From: Holophagales bacterium
GTDB taxonomy: Bacteria; Acidobacteriota; Thermoanaerobaculia; UBA5066
DNA: 25,793 nucleotides
Assembly (NCBI GenBank): GCA_016719485.1
Contig: JADJZB010000016.1
Coordinates: forward strand, 1-25,793
Direction of reading: 5' to 3'
Numbering within the stretch: position 1 is the stretch's first letter; every line of letters starts with the position of its first letter. A program made the position numbers and the translations under genes. The notes beneath the pieces were generated by a model. That model was not told the origin of the DNA. It searched no databases and saw only the letters and a list, made by a program, of their open reading frames with translations. Of the stretch, positions 1-8,015 are shown in pieces.

Positions 1-678
1 GCGCCCCGTCAAACCGAGCTGGTGATCACCGATGAACGCGTCCGCCTCAGATCGGTCCATGCCGCCGACGTCGGTGAGGAGTCCGTAGAAGGCATCAGGA
101 TTCGCCTGAGCCCAGTCGTACGTGACTCCGAACGTCTCGCCCTGAACTGACCGTTCATCGGAGATGACAATGCCGCCGCGAGCTGCAGACACCGCCAGCC
201 CCCACGGGTCATATCGGCTATCCGATGCGACTTCTCGACAAGAGAAGCCGCAAGCCTGACGCGGCCAGAGGCTTAGAGACGCCGATGCGCCGACACGGAA
301 GGGCGGGAGGAGCTCGAAACCCCCGACGCGAGTTTCTGGATAACTCGGCGGTGGACCTCGCAGAAGGTTGAGGTCGACGAGCGTCAGAGGACCGAGGTTG
401 AAGTGCTCGGCGTCGGCGGCCGCGGTGTCGACGAGGACGACGTCGCCGAGGTCGAAGAGCGGCGGCTCAGCGGCTTCGATGTCAGGTGGCGCGCTCGCGT
501 CGAGTCGCGCGGCGGGCGCGAGCGAAGCGAGCAGGCCGGCCGCGTCGGCTCTCGTCGCCGTCAGGGAGGCGTGTGGGTTCGACCCCCACGCGCTCGTGCG
601 CGAGGCCTCGCCTGGCGGCGCCAGCAGCGCCGCCAGGCCCAGGAGCACGAAGAGCCGCGTGATCCTCACGCGGCCCAT
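1..678 (-). CDS. Secreted mini-Rhs-type polymorphic toxin, unit 1 (C-terminus beyond left edge)
   Basis: Reading leftward from an ATG at 676-678, the frame stays open to base 1, giving 226 residues with no stop, so the gene runs off the window. Residues 1-25 form a Sec-type signal peptide: basic start, hydrophobic core, and a likely cut after GEA. Residues 26-156 match the N-terminal part of the toxins at 11832-13091 and 22477-23742. DPWGL at residues 157-161 is preceded by RY and resembles the DPxGL motif that ends Rhs cores, after which toxin tails vary. The tail here (AVSAARGGIVISDE and on) differs from the other two, and I cannot assign an activity. The gene starts 24 bases after the recombinase stop, so it probably belongs to the leftward primase-recombinase operon. 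Usual Rhs proteins have a very long YD-repeat core, which is absent here. Confidence 0.75.
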   Translation of the reverse strand, partial: MGRVRITRLFVLLGLAALLAPPGEASRTSAWGSNPHASLTATRADAAGLLASLAPAARLDASAPPDIEAAEPPLFDLGDVVLVDTAAADAEHFNLGPLTLVDLNLLRGPPPSYPETRVGGFELLPPFRVGASASLSLWPRQACGFSCREVASDSRYDPWGLAVSAARGGIVISDERSVQGETFGVTYDWAQANPDAFYGLLTDVGGMDRSEADAFIGDHQLGLTGR

Positions 679-702
679 TCTGCAACTAAAGAAGGGAAGG
701 CT

Positions 703-1731
703 TCAGTTCGCCCGGTCCGGCGCTTTCGCCGGCGGCAGGAGCAGCGCCGCCGGGTGCGTCGCGGTGTGGACCTGCTTGAGCTTCGTGATCGCTACGTGCG
801 TGTAGATCTCCGTCGTCGTCAGCTTCACGTGCCCGAGGATGGCCTGGATCATCCGCACGTCCGCGCCGTTCTCGAGCATCAGGGTCGCCATCGCGTGCCG
901 GAAGAGGTGACAGGAGCCTGTGCGAGCGACACCGGACGCCTTCACGTACCGGCTCACGTACAGGCTGAGCGTCTTCGGCGCGATCGGCTCACCCTCGCCA
1001 GCGAGAAAGATGAAGCCGCGGTCCGGCTCGATGACGAAGTCCGGCCGGGCCTCGCGAATGTACTTCGCGATCCACGCTCCGGCCCTCTCCCCGACCGGGA
1101 CGACCCGGTCCCGTCGGCCCTTGCCCTGGCGGACGGTGATCGTCCCGCGTTCGGTGTCGACGTCTTGAATCTTCAGACCCGACAGCTCCGTGCGCCTTAT
1201 CCCCGTCGAGTAGAAGGTCTCCAGGATGGCTCTGTCTCTCAGCCCCTGGGGCTTGCGGATGTCGGGCTGCGCCAGGATCGCCTCGGCCTCCGTGGCCGTC
1301 AGGACGTGCTTCGGGAGCCTCTTCTCCACCTTCGGCAGCTCGAGCTCGGAAGCGGGGTTGGAGAGGAGGTGGTTCTCGCGCGCGAGCCACTTGAAGTACT
1401 GCTTGATGAAGCTGAGCCGGTGGTGCTGCGTCGAGAGCGTCAGCGGGCTGCCGTCGGGCTTCTCCGTGTAGAAGAGCATCCGCTGGTAGCGCTCGATCAT
1501 CGGCTTGGTGACGTCGCGGGGCTTCATGACGTCGCGCTCCTGGCTCCAGACGACAAAGTCGGAGATCGACCACTCGGCCGACAGGACCGTCCTCGGCGAG
1601 TAGCCCCTCACTTTCATGTGCTCGAGATGCGCCTTCAGAAGGACGACGAAGCCGCGCGGGTCGGTCGTGTCGCGGAAGGCAAAGACCCGCTTCCTCTTCG
1701 CCGCTGCGCGCCTTCGGGCCGGGCTCGTCAC
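703..1731 (-). CDS. Tyrosine recombinase/integrase, unit 1
   Basis: A 342-residue XerC/D-like site-specific recombinase. An N-terminal SAM-like, core-binding domain lies at about residues 28-125 (KAHLEHMKVRGYSPRTV). The catalytic domain holds the full set of active-site residues: R179 in GIRRTEL, K204 in GKGRRDR, H275 and R278 in HLFRHAMATL, H301 in ILGH, and nucleophile Y310 in EIYTHV. It should cut and rejoin DNA through a 3'-phosphotyrosine link. Its start is 10 bases after the primase-ATPase stop, and the toxin gene begins 24 bases downstream, so all three look co-transcribed. The last 17 or so residues (LLLPPAKAPDRAN) differ from the copies in units 2 and 3, at the point where those units carry two extra genes. 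Whether it moves the unit, the payload cassettes or resolves multimers is not shown by the sequence. Confidence 0.93.
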   Translation of the reverse strand: MTSPARRRAAAKRKRVFAFRDTTDPRGFVVLLKAHLEHMKVRGYSPRTVLSAEWSISDFVVWSQERDVMKPRDVTKPMIERYQRMLFYTEKPDGSPLTLSTQHHRLSFIKQYFKWLARENHLLSNPASELELPKVEKRLPKHVLTATEAEAILAQPDIRKPQGLRDRAILETFYSTGIRRTELSGLKIQDVDTERGTITVRQGKGRRDRVVPVGERAGAWIAKYIREARPDFVIEPDRGFIFLAGEGEPIAPKTLSLYVSRYVKASGVARTGSCHLFRHAMATLMLENGADVRMIQAILGHVKLTTTEIYTHVAITKLKQVHTATHPAALLLPPAKAPDRAN

Positions 1732-1741
1732 GGCCCTGCTC

Positions 1742-4700
1742 CTACGGGCTTCCCGCCGCCCGGCGCATCACGAGCCGCGGGTACGATGCGACGGAGGGCG
1801 GGCTCCCGAGTGGCGCAGGGATGGCGTCCGCGGCGATGAGGTCGCCGAAAACCGCATGGGCAGCGGCGTCGGAGCCATTCCGGGCACCCGCGAGAGGCCC
1901 GCGATCCCCCCGCGAAAGGGACCCGAAACCGCCCGCGAGGGTCTCCTCCTCGTCCGCGGAGGTCGTCTCTTCCCCCGCGGAGGTGACCGTCGTACCCGCG
2001 CCGATGAGGCCCGGGAGGAAGGGCCGGCCGTCCTTGCCCTCGCCGGCATAGAGCAGCTCATAGACAAAGCTCTGACCGCGCCCGCCGCGGTGGACGAGGA
2101 CGTACTCGAGCGAGACGAGCCGCTGCACGTGCCGCCAGAGCTGGTCGTGGCTCCAGCCGGTGAAGAGCCTCAGGTCGCGAAGGGTGAAGCGGTGATCGCA
2201 GCGGGCCAGGCCGTGGGTCGTGCAGGCCGCCGAGACCATGTCGTCGAGATGCAGCAGGAGCCGCCGCGTCTGCGGCGGCAGCTCGTCGAGGCTCCGGCCG
2301 AGGACCTCGCCCGCGAGGCGGTTGGCGAGGGCGATGTCTTCCGCCGTCACCTCGACCCACTCCTTCGTCTGGCCCCTCCGCGTCTCGCTGTGGACGGGCC
2401 TCTGGTGCTGGAAGAGGAGGGCGATGGCGTCGATGAGGGCCAGGTACTTGGCGTGGTCGCGCCGGGTCCGCGTCTTCTCGTCGAGGAAGGTCAGCTCGTG
2501 GGCGTAGGGGTTGATGACGTGGAGGGGCCGCAGGAGCCGCTGTGCGTTCCGCTGCCGCCGCTTCACGTCCTCCCGCTCCTCCTCGGCCCAGAGGGCCGCG
2601 AGGCCCCGGCTCTCCCGCTGCCTCTGGTGGATGCGCCGGGTCTGTTCGCGGCTCTCGTCCACCGTCAGGACGAGGCAGCGGTTGAGGAGCTCCTCGTCGA
2701 TCTCGATGGCCGTCGTCGTCAGGAAAATCATCACCGGCCCTTCGACGCGGTACTCCTGCGTGACGAGCCGTCCCGTCTGCGGGTCCTTGCCGGTGGAGGC
2801 GATCGAGAGCTCGCCCTCAGACTGAAGCAGCTTCAGGGCGTAGCCCGCCTTCTCCGCGCCTTCCTCCTCGGCGATGGCGAGGATCTTGTGCCGCAGGCTC
2901 TTCCCCTCGCCGAAGTAAAAGAGCGACTGCCCCGTCAGGGCCGAGTACTTCTCGCGCTCCTCCTCCGGGACGAAGCCGAGGACGGCCTCCATGAGGGCCG
3001 ACTTCCCCGCCGCAGAGCTGGACTGGACGATGACCGCTAGAGGCTTCTCGAGCTTCCGAGAGACGGCTGCGAGATAGCCGGTGAGCTTGTTGGTGTCCTC
3101 GCCGACAAGGCCAATGGTCTCGAAGTCTTCGAGGATGCGGGTGAGGAGTCGTGGGTCTTTCAGAAAGGCGAGGGCCTCGGCCGTCTCCTCTTCGCTGAGG
3201 AGGACGGCCTTCTCCTTCGGCTCGAGCGTCTTGCGGATGCTCTCCTGCTGAAGCTCCTCGGCCCGGCGCAGGAGCTGACCGAGGTCGCGCTTGATCGTCT
3301 CTTCGATCAGGCCCAGCTCGTGTGCCGCCTGCTTCTCGAAGGCAGCGCGCTGCCTCGCTGAGTAGAGATCGAGGGTGTCGATGAAGAAGCCGGAGAGAGG
3401 CGACGGGGGCGCGAAGAGGGCCTCGGCCTCGGGGCCTTCGCGGGTGACGAGGACGTTGAGCTTCAGTACGCCCCAGGCGAGGTTCTTCTTGAGGCCACGG
3501 AGGCGGTAGCGACGGTCGCCGAGGGGGACGACGACTTCGTCGAGATCGGGGGTCGTCTGCGAGGCATCGCCCTGACGCTTCTTTTCTTTAGCTGCTAAAG
3601 GGGCCGGCTGCTCGTACGTGCTTACGACAGGGACGGGCGAGACGGGTGAGGTGGGCGAGACAGGGACCGGATCGGCCGGAGGCGGCGCAGCCGCCTCGGC
3701 TGGCGCCGCGGCAGCGGCGCACTCGGCCGCCGTAATCACGGGCTTCCCGTTCCCCATCCAGACGGCCGTCCGCAAAAGAAGTCCGAGAGCTTTCGCGGGC
3801 GGCTGGACCTTGAGCGCGTACTCGTTGGCGTCCATCCCTTTCGGAAACTGGACGCGCGAGCAGCCGATCCCTTCCGCGGTGAGCTTCTTCGCGAGGCTCT
3901 CCGCGGCCTTGTCGCCCGCATCGTCGCGGTCGTAGGCGATGAGGACGTGCTCGGTGCCGTACGCCTTGAAGGCCGCGAGGTGGTCGTGGGTGAAACCCTC
4001 GACGCCGTAGGAGGCCGTGACGTTGCGGAAACCCGCGCACCAGAAGGTGAGGGCGTCGATGAGCGCCTCGCAGAGGATGACTTCCTTCGAGGAGACGAGG
4101 GCTTCGACGTTGAAGACGCCGCGGTGCGGACCGGGGAGGTAGAGGTGCATCGGGGTGCCGAGGCGGAGATTGGAGAGGAGCTTGCGGCCGTAGGCGCCGA
4201 GGACCTCGCCCCCTTCGCCCAGGATCGGGACGACGAGTGAGCCGTTCAGGTGCTCGTGGCCGCTGTCGCGGAGGACCCCGAGTTTCTGGAGGCGCGTTCG
4301 GATCTCCTGGCCGGCCTTCCTGTTCATGGCGGGGAGGCGATAGCCGAGGGTGCGGTTGGCATAGCCGAGCTGGAAGCGGTCGATGACCTCGGGGTGCATG
4401 AGGCCGCGCTTCTCGAGATACCCGAGGGCATCGGGGCTCTCCTTCAGCGTCTGGTGGTAGTAGCCGATGACCTGGCCGAGGAGCTCGCGGTCGTCGGCGT
4501 CGAGGTCAACAGGGGGTGCGAGCTTCGGGACCGTGGAGCGCTGGGGCGGGCCATCGAGCGACGCCATCGTCGGGAAGAAGTCGGCCCGCAGGATCTCGAC
4601 GGCGTGCCGGAAGCTCACCCCTTCGGCCTTCATCACCCAGTCGATCGGCGAGCCGCCCGTCTGGCACTCGCCGAGGCAGTGCCAGAGGTTCTTGGCCGGG

Positions 4701-4858
4701 GTGACGACGAGGGACGGCTCGCGGTCGTCGTGGAAGGGGCAGCGGCCGATCAGGTCGGCGCCGTGCCTCTTCAGCTCGACGCCCCGGGCCTCGGCCAAAC
4801 GTTCGAGGCTGACCTCCTGCCGGACCCTCTGGAGCAGCTCGTCGGGGATGCGCGCCAT
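1742..4858 (-). CDS. CHC2/Toprim DNA primase fused to P-loop ATPase (putative primase-helicase), unit 1
   Basis: 1038 residues from the ATG at 4856-4858 (MARIPDELL), the start shared with the unit 2 copy. An open frame continues upstream, but it would overlap the divergent XRE gene. Residues 36-70 form a DnaG-type CHC2 zinc finger: C40, H43, C61 and C65, with one extra residue between the last two cysteines. A Toprim domain spans about 255-340, with E264 (CEALID) and D310/D312 (AYDRDDAGD). A Pro/Ala-rich linker at about 375-435 joins this to a C-terminal ATPase: Walker A SSSAAGKSA near 612, a probable Walker B LAIAEEEGAE near 660, a sensor-like FLTTT and an arginine in LNRCL near 710. The family would lay down RNA primers, and the ATPase may act as helicase or loader. 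Being first in the leftward operon before the recombinase suggests replication of the element itself. Confidence 0.88.
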   Translation of the reverse strand: MARIPDELLQRVRQEVSLERLAEARGVELKRHGADLIGRCPFHDDREPSLVVTPAKNLWHCLGECQTGGSPIDWVMKAEGVSFRHAVEILRADFFPTMASLDGPPQRSTVPKLAPPVDLDADDRELLGQVIGYYHQTLKESPDALGYLEKRGLMHPEVIDRFQLGYANRTLGYRLPAMNRKAGQEIRTRLQKLGVLRDSGHEHLNGSLVVPILGEGGEVLGAYGRKLLSNLRLGTPMHLYLPGPHRGVFNVEALVSSKEVILCEALIDALTFWCAGFRNVTASYGVEGFTHDHLAAFKAYGTEHVLIAYDRDDAGDKAAESLAKKLTAEGIGCSRVQFPKGMDANEYALKVQPPAKALGLLLRTAVWMGNGKPVITAAECAAAAAPAEAAAPPPADPVPVSPTSPVSPVPVVSTYEQPAPLAAKEKKRQGDASQTTPDLDEVVVPLGDRRYRLRGLKKNLAWGVLKLNVLVTREGPEAEALFAPPSPLSGFFIDTLDLYSARQRAAFEKQAAHELGLIEETIKRDLGQLLRRAEELQQESIRKTLEPKEKAVLLSEEETAEALAFLKDPRLLTRILEDFETIGLVGEDTNKLTGYLAAVSRKLEKPLAVIVQSSSAAGKSALMEAVLGFVPEEEREKYSALTGQSLFYFGEGKSLRHKILAIAEEEGAEKAGYALKLLQSEGELSIASTGKDPQTGRLVTQEYRVEGPVMIFLTTTAIEIDEELLNRCLVLTVDESREQTRRIHQRQRESRGLAALWAEEEREDVKRRQRNAQRLLRPLHVINPYAHELTFLDEKTRTRRDHAKYLALIDAIALLFQHQRPVHSETRRGQTKEWVEVTAEDIALANRLAGEVLGRSLDELPPQTRRLLLHLDDMVSAACTTHGLARCDHRFTLRDLRLFTGWSHDQLWRHVQRLVSLEYVLVHRGGRGQSFVYELLYAGEGKDGRPFLPGLIGAGTTVTSAGEETTSADEEETLAGGFGSLSRGDRGPLAGARNGSDAAAHAVFGDLIAADAIPAPLGSPPSVASYPRLVMRRAAGSP

Positions 4859-4981
4859 GTCGTGGCTCCCTTCGTCGAAAACCCTGTTTCCGGGAGAGGG
4901 CGTCAAGAGGGTTGTTTCTCTCCTGATGCGTACTAGTAAACTACCCTTTATATGCGTATCATTCAAGGAGGATCGTGAGTC
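4859..4981. promoter_or_regulatory. Divergent promoter/operator region, unit 1
   Basis: This 123-base gap lies between the divergent primase and XRE starts and is much richer in A+T at 4905-4965 than anything around it. It must hold both promoters. ATGCGTA occurs twice in direct orientation, at 4926-4932 and 4952-4958, 26 bases (about 2.5 helix turns) apart, and is a candidate operator for the XRE protein. A strong Shine-Dalgarno, AAGGAGG at 4965-4971, sits 10 bases before the XRE ATG. On the other strand GGGAG precedes the primase ATG. I do not see convincing -35/-10 pairs and do not assign them. Confidence 0.55.
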
Positions 4982-5365
4982 ATGTCTACCCTCCTCCTCA
5001 TGGAACGGACCCGGGACTCTGTTTCCTTCGGGCGCCGCCTGAAAGACGCCCGTCAGCGGCGGGGCCTCTCGCAGAAGGAGCTGGCGGGGATGATCGAGCT
5101 CCATCCTCGACAGGTCAGTAAGTACGAGATGGGCACGTCCTTCCCCACGGTCGCCAAGCTGCTCGAGCTGGTCCGCGCCCTCAGGGCCTCGCCCGAGGAG
5201 CTGTTCGCCGACGTCAGCGCCGCCCCGGAGATGCCGATCCGTAACGTGCGGCTCCTGGAGAGGTTCCGGGAGCTGGAGCAGATGCCCCGGCACGACCAGG
5301 AGACCGTCGTCGAGCTGATCGACGCGATGATCGCCAAGGGCAAGATCCGAAAGCTCGTCGGCTGA
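4982..5365 (+). CDS. XRE-family helix-turn-helix regulator, unit 1
   Basis: A 127-residue protein with a Cro/CI-type helix-turn-helix at about residues 17-75 (FGRRLKDARQRRGLSQKELAG, then HPRQVSKYEMGTSFPTVAKL). The helical C-terminal tail (about 85-127) may dimerise. The ATG at 4982 follows a strong AAGGAGG. It is divergent from the primase-recombinase operon and sits 28 bases ahead of the methyltransferase gene. It could therefore autoregulate, repress the mobility operon, and time restriction genes like the C proteins of some type II systems. Unit 2 has an XRE gene in the same place before unrelated cargo, so I favour a general element switch over a dedicated restriction controller. The two XRE proteins share only the fold, which suggests immunity-group divergence. 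Confidence 0.85.
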   Translation: MSTLLLMERTRDSVSFGRRLKDARQRRGLSQKELAGMIELHPRQVSKYEMGTSFPTVAKLLELVRALRASPEELFADVSAAPEMPIRNVRLLERFRELEQMPRHDQETVVELIDAMIAKGKIRKLVG

Positions 5366-5393
5366 GGGCTCTCCTCCCTAGAATCGAGTCGGA

Positions 5394-7001
5394 ATGAAGG
5401 CAAACGCCGCGACCGCCGCACGGCCGACACCTCTGGCGCTCCCACTGGAAGGGAGCCCTGCGGAAGAGGCCGCCCTTCTCGGCGGGCTGCACCTTGAGGA
5501 GCAGACGGCCGAGCGGCGACGGGAGCTGGGGCAGTACTTCACGCCGGTGCCCGTGGCCCGCTTCATGGCCCGGCTGGCCCGTCCGGGCCGCCGGGTCCGC
5601 CGCATCCTCGATCCGGGCGCGGGTTCCGGGGTGCTGGCGTGCGCGCTTCTGGAGGAGCTTCCCGACGGCGCCGGGCCGGTCCACGTGGACGCCTTCGAGG
5701 TGGACCACGGCCTGGCCCGGGTTTGCAACGGGGCGCTCTCTCGAGCTCAGGTATGGCTGGCGGCTCGCGGGATCGAGATGACGTTCAAGGTGCACGAGAC
5801 AGACTTCGTCCGGGCGAATGCCTCGTGTCTGTCGACGTCGCTCTTCGAGAGCGCGACTCCCGACCCGTACGACGTGGCGATCCTGAATCCCCCCTACTTC
5901 AAGCTCTCCAAGGCCGACCCCCGCGCCCGCGCGGCCGCCGAGATCGTGCACGGGCAGCCGAATATCTACGCGCTGTTCCTGGCGATCACGGCGAGCTTGC
6001 TGGCCGAGAAGGGGGTGATGGTGAGCATCACGCCCCGCAGCTTCACGACGGGGGACTACTTCCGGAGCTTCCGCGAGCACCTCTTCTCACAGGTGACGCC
6101 CGAGACGGTGCACCTGTTCGATTCGCGCCAGGACGCGTTCTCCAAGGACGAGGTGCTTCAGGAGAATGTGATCGTCCGGGCCCGCAAGGCGAAGCCCGCG
6201 CCGGACGCCAGCGTGCAGGTGAGCACGAGCGCGGGGGTGTCGGACCTCGGGCGGCCGAGGACGCGGACGGTGCCGTTGGAGTCGGTGGTCGACCTGCGCT
6301 CGCGCGACTTCGTCCTGCACATCCCGACCGCGGAGACGGACGACGAGGTGCTTTCGTTCGTGCGCGCCTGGCCTCAGACGCTCGGGTCGCTCGGGCTGTC
6401 GGTCTCGACGGGGCCGGTGGTGGCGTTCCGGGCACGGGAGAGCCTGCTGTATGAGGCGGACGCCGCCGAGGAGGCGGTGCCGCTCCTGTGGCTTCAGCAC
6501 GTGCAATCGATGGCGGTGCGCTGGCCGATCCCTGGCGTCCACAAGCCGCAGTTCTTCCGCGTGGAGCCGTCGACGCAGAAGCTCCTCCTGCCGAGCGATA
6601 ACTACGTGGTGATGCGGAGGTTCTCGGCCAAGGAGGAAGCGCGTCGGCTGGTGGCCGCGCCGCTCTACGGACGCGAGCTCTCCGAAAGCACCCTCGCTCT
6701 GGAGAATCACCTCAATTACATCTACCGCCTGCGCGGGTCGCTGACGCGCGCCGAGGCGACGGGGCTTTCGGCAGTGATCGGAAGCGCCCTTCTCGATCGT
6801 TACTTCCGCGTCTCCAACGGCAACACGCAGGTGAATGCGACGGAGCTGCGCGCGCTGCCTCTCCCCGCTCTCCGTGAGATCACGGCGATCGGCGAGGAGC
6901 TGCTCGGCAGCCCCGACGCCGCCCGGCGCGCCGAAGACGTGATGACGCGGATCCTCCACGTGCCCGCGGTTCTGCGGGCCGAGATCGGACGGCATGGGTA
7001 A
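5394..7001 (+). CDS. Type II N6-adenine DNA methyltransferase, BsuBI/PstI-system type
   Basis: 535 residues. GQYFTP (about 46-51) is the motif X region. The SAM-binding motif I is DPGAGSG at 73-79, and the catalytic motif IV is NPPY at 165-168, as in gamma-class N6-adenine methyltransferases. The target-recognition region lies in the C-terminal half, ending with a GNTQVNATELRALPLP segment typical of these enzymes. The length is close to M.PstI and M.BsuBI. It overlaps the next gene, a BsuBI/PstI-family endonuclease, by 8 bases, so the two form a classic restriction-modification pair in which this enzyme protects host DNA. By family, the expected site is CTGCAG with methylation of the adenine. 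The specificity is inferred, not visible. It is the first cargo gene of unit 1, after the XRE regulator. Confidence 0.92.
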   Translation: MKANAATAARPTPLALPLEGSPAEEAALLGGLHLEEQTAERRRELGQYFTPVPVARFMARLARPGRRVRRILDPGAGSGVLACALLEELPDGAGPVHVDAFEVDHGLARVCNGALSRAQVWLAARGIEMTFKVHETDFVRANASCLSTSLFESATPDPYDVAILNPPYFKLSKADPRARAAAEIVHGQPNIYALFLAITASLLAEKGVMVSITPRSFTTGDYFRSFREHLFSQVTPETVHLFDSRQDAFSKDEVLQENVIVRARKAKPAPDASVQVSTSAGVSDLGRPRTRTVPLESVVDLRSRDFVLHIPTAETDDEVLSFVRAWPQTLGSLGLSVSTGPVVAFRARESLLYEADAAEEAVPLLWLQHVQSMAVRWPIPGVHKPQFFRVEPSTQKLLLPSDNYVVMRRFSAKEEARRLVAAPLYGRELSESTLALENHLNYIYRLRGSLTRAEATGLSAVIGSALLDRYFRVSNGNTQVNATELRALPLPALREITAIGEELLGSPDAARRAEDVMTRILHVPAVLRAEIGRHG

Positions 7002-7935
7002 GCTCGAAGACGGTAAGAAGATCCTCAAGGCGCTCGGCCTTCCCCCTCAGCAGCAGACGGACATCGCCTCCTACACGCTCCTGGCCCTGGCCGGCATCGG
7101 CAAGAAGACGCCGTGGGCCTCGGCCGTTCAGCCGTCGCTGAAGATCCACGCGATCAAGGAGTGGGTCGGCGAGACGTACAGGAAGGTCTACGCAGAAAAC
7201 ACGCGGGAGACGTTCCGGAGGCAGGTGATCCACCAGCTCGAGCAGGCCCGCGTCGTCGATCGCAATCCCGACGATCCCACCCTGCCGGTCAACAGCCCCC
7301 GGACGCACTACGCCCTGACCGCGGATGCGCTGACGGTGGTGCGGGCGTTCGGGACGAGCACCTTCAAGGCCGAGGCCGAGAAGTTCGGGAAGAGCCACGG
7401 CGCCCTTCTCGAGCTGTACCGCGCCGCCCGCGTCGGGCAGAGGGTGGCTGTGGTCCTGTCCTCCGGCCAGGAGCTGACGCTCTCGCCCGGCGAGCACAAC
7501 ATGCTTCAGAAGGCGATTGTGGAGTCGTTCGCTCAGATCTTCGCCCCCGGGGCGCGCCTGCTCTATCTCGGCGACACGGCCGAGAAGGACCTCCACGTGG
7601 ACGCCGGGGCTCTCGAAGCGCTGAAGATCCCCGTGACGAAACACGGCAAGCTCCCCGACGTCGTCCTGCACATGCCGGAGAAGGGCTGGCTCCTCCTGAT
7701 CGAAGCGGTGACATCGCACGGACCCGTCTCCCCGAAACGGAAGAAGGAGCTCGAGCTCGTGATGAAGGACTGCCCTCTCCCGCGCGTCTACGTCAGCGCC
7801 TTCCCCGATCGGGACGAGTACCGCCGCCACATGGCCGACATCGCCTGGGAGACCGAGGTCTGGCTCGCCGACAGCCCCTCTCACATGATCCATTACAACG
7901 GCGAGAAGTTCCTCGGACCTCACGCGCCTCACTGA
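6994..7935 (+). CDS. BsuBI/PstI-family type II restriction endonuclease
   Basis: 313 residues, close to PstI and BsuBI in length. An N-terminal helical domain (about 1-150) precedes the catalytic region, which carries the family signature: LYLGDTAEKDLHVD near 190-203, KLPDVVLH near 219-226, LIEAVTSHGPV near 235-245 followed by KRKKEL, then AWETEVWLAD and HMIHYNGEKFLGP at the end. This is a PD-(D/E)XK-type fold with acidic residues in PDVVL and IEAVTSHGP. It should cleave CTGCAG DNA lacking the partner's methylation, giving anti-phage restriction. The ATG overlaps the methyltransferase stop by 8 bases, so translation is coupled and the modification enzyme is made first. Specificity by homology only. 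Confidence 0.92.
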   Translation: MGKLEDGKKILKALGLPPQQQTDIASYTLLALAGIGKKTPWASAVQPSLKIHAIKEWVGETYRKVYAENTRETFRRQVIHQLEQARVVDRNPDDPTLPVNSPRTHYALTADALTVVRAFGTSTFKAEAEKFGKSHGALLELYRAARVGQRVAVVLSSGQELTLSPGEHNMLQKAIVESFAQIFAPGARLLYLGDTAEKDLHVDAGALEALKIPVTKHGKLPDVVLHMPEKGWLLLIEAVTSHGPVSPKRKKELELVMKDCPLPRVYVSAFPDRDEYRRHMADIAWETEVWLADSPSHMIHYNGEKFLGPHAPH

Positions 7936-8015
7936 GACGTGGCGCGACGACCTGCGGCTTCCGCCACGGACAGCATGGCCCCCGGCTCGCACGATTCCAT
8001 ACCCGAGAGGATGCG

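Noticed and set aside
9..212. 67-codon leftward frame at the left edge
   Set aside because: It is a shadow frame over the toxin tail, whose correct frame runs from 678 to 1 without a stop.
403..1839. Very long rightward frames opposite the recombinase and primase genes
   Set aside because: They mirror the high-GC codon pattern of the true leftward genes, contain no recognisable domain and have no ribosome sites.
4859..5293. 145-codon upstream extension of the unit 1 primase frame
   Set aside because: It would run through the divergent XRE gene and promoter. The unit 2 copy starts at the equivalent MARIP, which has a proper ribosome site.
7113..8015. 301-codon upstream extension of the DUF262-HNH frame
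   Set aside because: It lies wholly over the restriction endonuclease gene in another frame and reads as low-complexity Arg/Ala/Pro sequence. The ATG at 8016 begins the domain.
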